NCBI GenBank assembly: GCA_902728285.1 | Contig: CACVBU010000271.1 | Location: forward strand, 1,582,239-1,646,238 | DNA length: 64,000 bases | Source of the DNA: Clytia hemisphaerica | Taxonomy: Eukaryota > Cnidaria > Hydrozoa > Leptothecata > Clytiidae | Reading direction: 5' to 3' | Part shown: positions 25,101-37,100 of the stretch, one piece after another | Layout: every line of letters begins with the position of its first letter | Position numbering within the stretch: the first letter of the stretch is position 1 | Position numbers and translations under genes: made by a program | The notes under the pieces: model-generated | Told to the model about the DNA's origin: nothing | The model's database searches: none | The model's input: the letters and a program-made list of their open reading frames with translations, nothing else

Positions 25101-28100
25101 CCTCTCGACTAAGTTCAAGAAAATTTCTTGAGCCCATTTTTACTTTTCTTCTATTTACACAGGCTTCTCATCTCAAACACCGTTAGTGTTCAACTTTGGT
25201 GAAGTTTCGCCTGGGGAAAGCGTCAAATTCCATGATAATTTGGTCGCCCAACTTGCCACTGCTGTATTCAAACATTTCGATCAAAACCCAAAAGGTATGT
25301 ATATTAACTGGTTGTAATACCAACAATGTATCCACAGATAGTCGTAAAGCTTTAAAAGTGTAGACCTTAAGATTTTGTGCCGATAGATTAAATCTAACAT
25401 TTCTATTGTATTGGTTAATGCGAGCTAGAATCACATGGGATTGTTTCTATGTGCCAGTTATTCTGACAGTATGACGACTGTTCATAAAAGATGAAGTAAA
25501 TAAACCCTGATTGCTTGACCAAGTTGAAATTGGTTCGTCGTTTTCTCCCGTGAGTTCATAGTTAGTTATGGTTACTGAGTAGTAGATGAGTGTGACATCA
25601 CGATCGAAAACTAATATAAAGCAGGCGTGGCGTGAACTGCGTACAGTGCACACACATTAGCGAGATTATGTATCGGAGATATTCTACGGCTATGGTTGCG
25701 GGGCTGCCCATGCGGGTCGTCACCAAAGGCGACATGTCGTTGTCTACTTTGCTCTGTACGGGAAAAACACCAAAACACCGTATAAGCAAAGTCGACATAA
25801 TGCCGTACGTCAAATATCGAACTTGCTTTCACCCGCCATTACTTGCCTTACTCGCCATTACCCTCTTGCTATGTACGGGAAAAACACCAAAACACCGTAT
25901 AAGCAAAATCGACATAATGCCTTACGTCAAATATCGAACTTGCTTTCACCCGCCATTACTTGCCTTACTCGCCATTACCCTCGCCACTGTAACCGTAGCC
26001 GTAGAGAATTCCAGATACATAATCTCGCTATTGATCGGGCTCATCCCCTGGAGTCGAGACCTAGAAGAATTGTTGAGCAGGAGGATCAGCAGGACGGACA
26101 TATTGTTGTTGATGGATGTTTGTTTTGCGGTGGTGTTTTTGGTACTAGCTTCGTTTAACCGTTGAACAGCACCATTGCAGAATCGGAGATGCTGTAGAGC
26201 TCCCCTCTTGTTTCGCCTACTTTGTCATTTTACTGACAATTTTCGTTATCTTGTTGGGCTGGATTGTCGTCTCTCATTTCCATTTTAGTAAACTTTCATC
26301 AGATACTCTCTAAAGTAAAACATTCATTTGTTTGCGAGTTTCTTCACTAGCATGTCTCATCAAATCATTTTTCGTTTTATTAACTTTTTTCCGGAACGGA
26401 GCATGACATTCCGATGTCTTACGTAGCCGTCGTAATAACCTCTGTTTTGGTTGGTGTTGATTTATTTGTGTTAGAAACAAACAGAGTCCACGCCACCGGG
26501 GGGGGGGCAGGTGGCCATAGCCCCCCCTCCCCCTCTTTTAATTTTTGGTTGCGCCTCCTTAGACTCTATATCCATTGCCCCCCCCCCACTTTCATTTCAA
26601 TTTCATGTCGAGAGTTCTGATAAAGAGGTTCTGTCTACAATTATTGTCTTTGTTGTTCGTTGCTTCATATTTGCTCCAATTATTTAGTTTGCTTTTATAC
26701 CTGAGATTAGAAAATACGAAAAGGATTCCGTATCAAATGTATTTGATCTTTTGTAAAGGTTCTACTTGTTTTAGAATTCTCCTGCTCTTCCCAGAGCTAA
26801 TACCGAGTTTATGTATCGGAGGATATCGAGGATGACGGTTAGTCGACGCAAAACAAAGCCGATAGTTGATGTAAGGCTCTATCCACTATCCACTTTGCTC
26901 ACTTAAAAAGAAGACGCCATGTTGGTGTTTTTAACCGTCTTCAAGCAAATGGACGGTAATAATTTTGGTGACGCAAGTCAACTTTGCTTTATATCGTCTC
27001 CTTCGATTTATCAATTTATACATAAACTCGCTGATGCTTCGCCCATGACGCGCATGCTCTATTAATGCTGCAGCACCACATGCGAATCATGGAAGTTTGG
27101 CATTATCTCTTGCGGTTCTGAATTTTTAAACTCCTCTAAAATAACTCGACTGAATTTATAAATCAGTGTTCTTTTTCCATGGATTTGATTTTTGGAAAAG
27201 TGAAACGCACCCAAATGATTTATGAAAATAATCTTTCTTTGTCGATTTTTTTTGTCGTGTACTCAACGTGAACATGTAAGTGTTATGAGATTTAGACAAC
27301 GATCAAATATCTTCCGTTTGAATTTTCCCATTTTATTCACGTATTTGATAGCGAGTACCTCACCAAAAACCGGGGTTTTTCATTCCCTTACTTATGTAGT
27401 GAGTTTCACTTGATGATTTTCGAAGAAAGAAGCCTCTCAATGGTTTTGACGCAAATTCGATTTTTTCACTGCTTCAAAATTTCGAAAGTTTAAAGTGACG
27501 TCAAAAAATCGAATTTTTAGAGCCCGAAAACCTGGGCTCAAAACATTCAAAATAAGTCGCAAAGTGAATAATAGACGTTATTACATAGAAAAAAGCCGTG
27601 ACGTCTACACTATAGACTATGTATTTTATATTTATGAATAATTATTAGCAAGTAATTAAAAAAGTAATGGATATACAACGGTTTCAAGCACATCGTCCTT
27701 TTAAATTATAATCACTCTCACACACAAATAATTGTTAGAATCATTGTTGACGCCCTATCCCCTCCTATAGCGGGATTTTCGATTTACTTTTTACTTATTT
27801 TTGGGAAATCAAGAAATTTCAAAAAGAAGAATCGGAAAGTCCTATTAGCGAGGGAAACTCACGCATCTAGGCAGAAATTACGAAATTTAATTCTACATAA
27901 TTTATTTTATTCATTTGTCAGATGAAAAAAGTGCGATGAAAAATTGTAGTGAAGTGTTGCAGCTGAGAAGACATGCTCACTTCTTCTCTTGAAAAAGAAA
28001 ATGAAACAGCGATACTCGCTATAATCATCTTTTTCCCGGTGTGGTAATTGAGCAAATGTCACGTACCGTAAAACTATTTTCTCTATATAGGGACTTTCCA

Positions 28101-31100
28101 ACTAGGTACCATACATATACCCTCTCTCTAAGAATAATATTGACTTTAACATTAATATTGAAAAAAAAGTTTTCAGAAGAATCAAACGATCTGAGTAACG
28201 GATCTCTTGAATCATATTTGAATTTTGTTCATTTTTTGTACATATGTATTTTGCACTTTCATCTCAATATTTTGGAAAAAGACAACAATGCAGTGGTTGT
28301 CATTATTAAGGATTTCTTCAACCAAAGGCATGAAATCTTCAGTTAGGGACATAACAGTACTTGCGTAATTTGTAAACAAACTGTATGCAGCGGATACAAA
28401 ATCAAAACAAATGTGACATGTCAAAATAAAAAATCAAACCAAATATGGCTAGTTTTTATTGTTCAATTGTTTTACAAGTTTGTTTTGGACACGTGATTTT
28501 CATTGTTCTCTTTAATGACACGTGTTTTGCGCAATGTTTACATTTTACTACTGTAATGTCCCTTTAAAGTCGTTACTGAACCTTTATCCTTTATTCTAAG
28601 AAGTTGATTAACCTGCCTGGTGTCGTTGATAATATCTTTGCCATTGTCACTAATTCAGAACCGACCATTTCTTAATATTAGGTTGTACAGTCAACTCTCT
28701 CTAATTCGAAACTCTACATTTTTTTTAATTCGAACTAAAATACTGGTCCCTTTAAGATCGAATTAGAGAGAGTCAACTGATTCGATCAATAAATAATTAT
28801 TTATTTAATTAAGTGATTACTTATGATATGAGGGGTATTCAACCAACCCTAGTACCGTGGACAGACTAGACATAGAGACTTTATATAACATGAACCGATT
28901 CCGTGTGACGTCATTTTCACCCACGATCCACGATTTTTTATTAGAAATGGTAGAAAGATTATGTACAGGATTGTTTAGAAACACTTTGATAACTCAAAGT
29001 CTTCAAATATTTCCCGTTTGGACCTGCACATAGTTTTTCGTTTCATGGGTAAAATTTATGTCAGCTAGGAACAGGCAGCTTGTTTGAGGTTTGCTTGAAG
29101 ATAGTGCCTAACTGGATTTTGCCGAATCGGTCTATAGTATAGACAATTTCGAAAGAAAAGTAAAGGTATAATTTCCGTTTTCTAGTTGTAGACCGTGGTT
29201 ATAAAAACAGACTTGTGTATAAGTCTAGGGGGGATGGCTGCGTATCTTAAAATGAAATCCTGTCCTCTTCGGTGATCCATCCATTTGCACGATAAAATGA
29301 AATTTCAAGTAACATTCGGAAAGCATGGCTAAAAAGTGGGTGAATTTATAAACCCGAAGTGCTAGATGCCGTACTTTAAGCCATCTCAGGCAAAAAAAGT
29401 GAATATCAGAAACAATATTGTTGCTATTGTTTTCGAAGACCCGCGAAGCTTCTGATTGGTCAAGTGCTGAAATTTTATTGTAATGTCACGTGACCTAGGT
29501 AGGATTACCTACCTAACCACGACACTTTTCAGCAAAAGTACGCCATCTAGCCTATCGGGCTTTAGAAATCTATGGGGTGAAACCTGACCTGCAATGGTTC
29601 TACTTTGCATAAAAGTCCTAAATATAATATAAAAAAAAGTACGTGATGTATATAAGTTTTTCTACATCGGCAAATTAATTCTGAAAAAAAAGGAAAAAGA
29701 GAATTAATGGAATTGAATGGTAATGTTTTGTTATGTGGAGGTGCTGTGATTTATATTTGAAGGTTTAATCAAATCCGAGAAGGGGTGTTTAAACAATAAT
29801 ATGTTTCACTTTTTTAATTTCGCTTAGCGAAAGTATTACGATAGCCTTCCGTGTGTCTGGCTGGCGAGACATTTTTTAGGGCGCAAATTATGGCGTGGGC
29901 GTTTGGCTGCGGGCGTACTACGGTAAATATTCTAAAGGTGGACTCACTCCCAAAGATAAAAAGTGATAAAAAACAGGGCTTTTCTTAATAAATAAAATAC
30001 GCTAGTGCAAGAAGTGTAACCAAGCCTTTGTAGACATTCATTGTGAGAACTTTTTTTAATGGCTGCTTGATTTTGAAACTTGCTGCTGCTGTATAAATTT
30101 TTATCATATTTTCTGGTCTTTTGTAGAGTGTTTAAAGAGGTTTAATATTTGTTTACTACTAAGTATTTTATGTTTGTGTAGTTAGTGAATGCACCAATAA
30201 ATTGATCATGCTCAGTATCCAGTAAGTAGTACAAAAAGAGTTAATTTTCCAAACAAACAACAACATTATTAACCCTCTCTTCTCTTCTTCACCAAAACTA
30301 CAAACAGCACAGGTATGATCTTTTTTACCTTTTTTCACCAGATAGTTATGTGTTAATAGTGAAACTAGTTGTGACAAACAGTCAGTTTTAGCAAGTACCG
30401 TGAAGTCGGGTAACTTGCATCAGTGGTGGGTAACTGGCACAGCCATCAAATGACTGACCAATCAAAGCAGCAAAATTTCAAAACAAATGAACTACGCAGC
30501 TCCGCTTGCAGCTCTAGCCTACCATTTTTGTTTTGGTTTAACTTTGTATTTTAATGACCTGTATTTTAATGACCAAATGGGTCATTCATTCATTTGAGGG
30601 CTATGCGTATGCAAGTTACCCGATCTCACGCTATTTCTTAGAAATCATGTCAATTGAAATTCAGCAACCATTTTTGTATAATCGAAACGACCCTGTCTAG
30701 ACACTGCCGTACATTGTCCTTGTACGGTGATTTACGGTGGGTAAGGTGGGGTGTACAGATAATACAGCAGATTTCAAATTAACCTATTTTCATCGCCGCA
30801 GATCGCCGTACAAAGGACATTTAGATCCAGCCCCACCGTACACCACCGCACAATGTACAGCGGTCCCTCGTTAATGATGACAGTTTTTTATCCGATGAAG
30901 TTTGATTGGTGTTCGATGAGTTTGATTAGTAAAAGTTCCAGCTTTTCCTCCCCGATGAGATGATAGATATTGGCTCGCTCTTTAAGCTTTAGCGTGGGTG
31001 TCTGCTAATAAGCCTTCGGAATGTAAAAAGAATGGGCAACAAGGTAATAAATCAAACTAATTGAGCTTCAATCAAACTTCACCGATCTTGATACACCTTT

Positions 31101-34100
31101 TGCTAATTAGGATTTTCATTTTGAACCATGGTACGTTGTCTGTATAAGATTCCCATTAGACCATGGCCAGGTACCTCAAAACGTTTCACTTTTTTTCAAA
31201 ATGTCGGTGAATAAACTTTTGATATCTTTCTTGGTCAATTTGAAGGTGCTGATTCGGAATTTGAATGTTACCAAGCTTGAAAACCCGCAGTTTTTACGTA
31301 ATTTGCGATTTTTTGCGCTTTTAGGCAAAATTGTAAGCCCTGAAAATTCATGATTTTAGGGGGGTCTTCAAAATCAAAAAAGACCTATACCACGTGATAG
31401 AGCTCTTCAAACTGAGCAAAAAAATGTATTATATCAAAGTCTCAACTTTTCTAAATCAAAAGTTATGGGGGTTTTTGTGGTAAAAAAGTGCTATAATTTT
31501 GCATAAATTATGCAGATTGTGGGGAAATTCCCTGTTTTCAATCAATTTTTGAATATGGGGGGGGGTTGAATTTTTTATTTATTTTTGAAACAATAAAAAT
31601 CCACTGGCCAGGGCCTACATTTCCGCACTAAGATTCTTGTTACTTTTCTGGAATCTTTCTCCTATATATTTTTCACAGGATAATCGGCAAGAGATTGGGG
31701 AGGGTTTGTTTAATGGGATGCAGTTTAAAGCAGTTATAAAGAAGTCAAAGTCAAATCTCAAGGAGTATTATTTCTTCAAAGCTTAAAGTTGGCTAGTTTT
31801 TACCCTGCAATTTTCTAGTCCAGAAGCTGGAGCTGGAGCTCAACTACACTCATTTTTTTTATAAGCATAACGTTTATAAGCATACTGAAGCTCAAATTTC
31901 CAGAAAAATTAAGCATATGCTAAGCATACCTTGAGGCTCACCCAAAGAAATTTTTAGAATCATACTTTCCCAAACTTCAGAAAATAACACAAGAATGAAG
32001 AAGAGAATTACAAACAAAATTCGAAAAATTGGTGATTTTATTTTGTTTAATCTCTTATAAATAACACAACTTGGTCTCTTGAGAATGTACACTATCTAAA
32101 CTTACATAATTTTTTTACCAAGCATAGGGTTAAGCATAATTTGAGTCTCAATATTGAGATTTACTTAAGCATAGTGAGCTTCAGCCGAAATTTACCGTAT
32201 GCTTATAAAAAAGTGTCCTCAACTGCTTTTTGCCTTTAATGGGCTCTTCCAGAAAATGTCTGTACATGGGGGTGGGGGAGGGTAGTAAAAAATCTACAAA
32301 ATTTGTCCTGGGCCTTGTCCTGGGGGGGAGTAAACTTGCTCTCGATGGGATCAACTGATGCTTGTCCGGGGCGGGGAGGTTAGACCTGCTGTCCGGGGGA
32401 TCAAAAGTCACAATGTCCAGGGGGGGGGGGGGGGTTTCCCAAAAAATGTCATATCCTTCAACCCCCCCCCATATTCAATTTTTTTCTGGAAAAGTCCAAT
32501 GATTTTGATGGTGGTGGGCCATCATTCATATCAGAAAGCGAAGATAGTATACAACAGATTTTTCTGACTAGCCATTTTTCTCAATTTTAGATAAATTCTA
32601 CTGTTTATAAAAAGAAGTTGATATAAACTTTACGCAAGTAAGAAGTCTTTATCACAAGTTCCTTCAAAGCACAAAATGAGGTTTCTGGCATCAAAGAATG
32701 AAAAGTTCATTTTTTCTTCTTTGTTTTCAAAAAAATTTACAAATTATTTTTCTCAAGTATATTGCAGTTCTCTGAATTATTCTGAATTGAAAGATTTTGT
32801 TTACGCTTTATAGAATAGAATTCTTTAGTCGCATTTTTAAAGGAATATTTTTTTTAATGGATTGAGATTTTTCATTAAAAAAACAGGGCTATGACCTGTG
32901 TGTACAATCAGAGGAATGTAAAGAGATGGAAAAACAGCTTCTTGAAAACAATGGAAAAACGGCTCGTCATATACCAGGTCTCTTGCCCTTAAGGGAGTTT
33001 ATGTCGAGTAAATAGGTTTCTTTTGTTGTCGCTATAAAAAATCTGCATAATTAGCGTGTTGTGACAAAATTCTTTTGTTTCAAGCCTGATTATGCGCAAA
33101 CTTTTAGGGCTTATATTTTGGGTATACCTCTCCTAGACGAAAAGGTACCTATATCTTCTGGCTCAGAATTTCCTAGCGATTCTATTGATATAACCGCATT
33201 ATGACCGCATCATTATATGTAAAGCTAGAGCGCGAGAAAATTATAACTTCATATTGACTTTACTCGACTTCTGACAGATTTACAAGAACCAATTTAATAT
33301 CATTGCGTTAAGAATTTCTTTTTCTATACATTAGTAAAAATATTGCTCCTTATTCTTAAAAATTGAACTAGTAATCGGCAAAAAAGGAAAAACAAATTTT
33401 CATTTTTATCGTCAAATCATGTAGAAACCGTCCGATTTGTATGGCGAGCCGTCTTTTCTGGACTTTCATTTAATGACCTAATCAAAGTTTTTACAATAGA
33501 ATTTTCAATAGAAGTGATCGTTGAACTTTGAGTAATCTGAAAAGCTGTTTTTCCATCTCTTTACATTTCTCTGGTACAATACATTGTGTATATTTTGTGT
33601 AACGCTTCATTCAAAATGCATAATGCTGCAGGAGTCACGTATCACGCGTCTTCGTCGTTGATGTTCAAGTATTATGCGAAATTTTCGACTTTAAGTCGTC
33701 TTGTTTATTTTTAAATAAGTTTGCGTTTATCGCCCCAGTGATATTCATATTGGAAGTTTATCGTGGCTTGGATCTTATTATGGCTTATTCTCTTTTTTTT
33801 TACTGTTACTTAGAGATTTATTTTGTCTTTCATAGGAGATTTCATCTTGCCCTTATTAAAGTAAAACATTTGGAATCTTTTATATGTATACACAGTCAAT
33901 TTAGCATATATATGAAAATTGTCGGAAAAGATAAAATTAGTCGATTAGATTCCGGGTTGAGAGAATAAGTTTAGCTTTGTATCGCTTATTATCTTTCACA
34001 TTTCAGAAAAAATGATATAGATCAAATCTTCACACAAAAACTTCTCAACTTCCCGCAGTAACATTGACCATTTTTCCAAAAATGGGAAACACGACCAACG

Positions 34101-37100
34101 AAACACTGGGCACAGTGGAAGAAATTTTCAATCGTGATGTCACACTTATCTACTATTCGTTGACAATAACAATCATTTTCTGCGCATGTGCTTTGAACCT
34201 GATGTTTATTTACATATATCTGACGAGAAGAATACGGCATACCAATTTCAACTTTTGTTTGTTTCAGTTAGCTGTTAGTAACATGGTGCAACAAATAGGG
34301 TTTATTCCTTTCATAGCTGTTAAGAACCGTCGTCATATACAGTCAGGGTACTGGTATCTCGAAGCAATACAGTGCGGGTTTATTGATGGGCTGTCGGTGT
34401 TTTTCACGGCAGCTTTTGTGACGGTTTATATCATTTGTTTTATGTCGGTCAATTGGTATAGAATCATTAAAAAGCCGTTTATTGTCAAAAACACAAAAAA
34501 GCGATATATTTCGGGATACGTCATCACCTTGTGGTTGACAGGCTTTATTTTAGTGACACCAAATTTCTTGACATTCAAACTGGATTACAAGCATGGTTTC
34601 TGTGTCCGTAACGATGTTTTCGGCCAATCATTCAATTTCTTTTACAAAGCTTTTCTCCTAATGGTCGGCCTCATTCTTCCTGTGACTACCATGTGTTTTA
34701 CCTATATGCTTGTCATATTTCTGATGTGTCGTCGGCGGACAAAGAAACACGAGGATTTCAAGAGTCGCACAAAGGAGAAACATAGGATGAAGGTTATCAG
34801 ATATATAGGCATTTTGATCAGTGTGTTTTTAGTGACGTGGTTACCTTTCGGTATCTTTTGGCTACTCATTATGACTGGCTACTTTGACAGAGGTATAAGG
34901 GGCCAGTACGAAAAAACTAGATATAATAATTGGGTGATGGTACCATGTCTTTTAGCAAGCATTTTGAACATTATATTTTACGGAAAGAATAATAAAGAAC
35001 TGCGTTCAGCCACACGAAAGATTTCCACCTTATCCGTGATAATGAATTGGACGAAAGAAAAACGATCGTCAGTTTTGGCGAAATGATGAACCTTTTGCAA
35101 AATGTTGACTCCCTTAGACATTGTTGAAACATTATCATTTTAAAATTTGTACATTATTAATACGCGTATTTTTATGTGTTTCAAGATAGGCATTCGCTTC
35201 AGGAATTTGTTTACGCTAGAATTTCATTTACAAAATTTAATCACTTTAGTAATATAAAATTCGTAACCACGGATAACAATAGACGTATAAACTGCTAAAT
35301 TTCTTTAAAAGTTGACCAAAGCCATTTTTGAAATTCACACTTGCAATTCCATTTAGAAAACTTTAAATTCCCCATTTCTCGGCAAGCCATCGAGATTTGA
35401 GAGACAAATCACTTTTATTCTGACTGAATAAGGTGTTGCAACTTTTATTAACTTAAATTCTGAAGTGACTTTCTGGCTCTTGAATGCATGGTTTCAGCCC
35501 ACTTTTTAGTTGCGCCCATTGAAGCATGGTGCCCCCAACGAGTTAGGTCCCCTTGAGAAATTGCTTTGAGTTAGGTACCCCTATTCAGCCGATGATTTTT
35601 TTGAATTAACACCTTTTGTTCTTTTTTCATTCCTAAAATCTTAATGGTGCTGGGGTAAAAAAATTCAATAATTTGAAATATTTTAAAATATTCGATTTGG
35701 AAAATATAACCAGCCCCCAGAGCCTCCATCAAGACAGCTAGGTACCCTTAATGAATAGGTAACCCCAAAGAATTGCAAAACAATAGCCTGCTACTACTAA
35801 CCTGGCCTAGGTGCCCTTCAGATTTCTGGGGGGGGGGCTTAGATCATGGAATGTAGATTTGTGGCTTAAACCCACAATTTCCGGTCAGAATTCATGCGTC
35901 CTAGTGCCCAACAACTCACCAAAATAACAATCGTTTTAATCGTTTTGTTCTTTCCTTCTCCAAGCGGCGACCAGTGGTTGCATCATTAACACCTGTGGAT
36001 GGGTGACCGGTGGAGGCTTCAAAATACTACTAAATGTCGTCGAAGAATTCAAAGGTGTGTATTTGACCTTACTACAACGTTAAATTTGCCTTTCCCCTCA
36101 GTTTTTCAGCTGACAATCTATAAAAGGGTTGTCATTAAACTGGCGTGAGTTTTTGACTAAGTTTGTTTGACATAATTACAAAAATTTGCCAACAAAATTG
36201 TGAAACGTTCTTTAAAAAGTGTCATGTCAATTCATACATTTGCATGTGCTAAAATTAAGAATATTAACTATGTTTATAGAGGTTACATCTGAAACGTTCA
36301 TAGATTATTATTTTCGAATTATTTCTTTCTTTCTTTCCAGTGGATGTGATCTTAGTTTTGGATCAAGAGCGTGTTTACAATGATTTCAAAACGAAACTTG
36401 GTGATTCTGTTCAATGTGTACATCTACCCAAGTCTGGTGGAGTAAGCAGTAGCCATTTTGTTTGCGGGCTAAAAAATTATTGAAATTTCTAGATTTAATT
36501 TCGTGGATCAGAGAAAGGAATTCGTTTTTATTTTTTCATTTTCTGAAATTGCTCAAAACATCGACCTACAAAATCAATTTCTTTTTTATATATTTATAAA
36601 AACTATTTTTTAAGAACACCATTCTCATATTTGGGCCTTCAGAATCAAAAGCTCTATTTTTTGGAACAATAGAAATTTAAGGACTCTCAGGCTCAGCTAA
36701 AATTTACGGGTTCTAATAAAAAAGCGTATAATTTCAGTGTAAAGTTTTGCATAGCTTTTTAATTTTCGTTGAATTAACACTTCTTAGTTTTTGAAAAAAT
36801 ATTCAGCGATTTTTAAAATTCCTCGTCCAATAAGTAAATTCAAACCGAAAAGACTTCCCGCTTGAGTTCAAATCTGTGACAGTCGACTGTTGTCTCTTAT
36901 GCAGTTAGCCCGTTCACATATGAGTATGAACGTTTTCTTTATAAGAACATCCAAAATTGCTGAAGCCTTCGGATGCTCTTAACTTTTCAGATTTAAGCCT
37001 AAAAATGTTCTTAACTTGTAATTTTGTGCGTTTTTCTAAGAAATTGGGTGCTTTAGAGTCCCCAAAGCCTTAAAATGTTTTTAACACTGAACATTTTGGC

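Larger units (their letters stand above)
23143..25113. mobile_element. Outer inverted-repeat element in CLP1 intron 7
   Basis: The left end AGGCGAGACCAAATTAATT, followed by TATTGTTCTACCCGGG, is mirrored by AATAAGTTAAATTCC preceded by CCCGTAGAACA at 25078-25110. A second member with the same ends is at 61628-62013. Inside are an independent hairpin (23272-23884) and a complete CAGGGG element (23928-24978), giving a three-level stack. Confidence 0.65.

Noticed and set aside
25632-26165. 177-codon plus-strand frame with two identical 39-residue blocks and hydrophobic stretches
   Set aside because: It lies wholly in an inverted repeat with a 117-base tandem duplication, and both strands are equally open; no signal peptide, domain or splice context.
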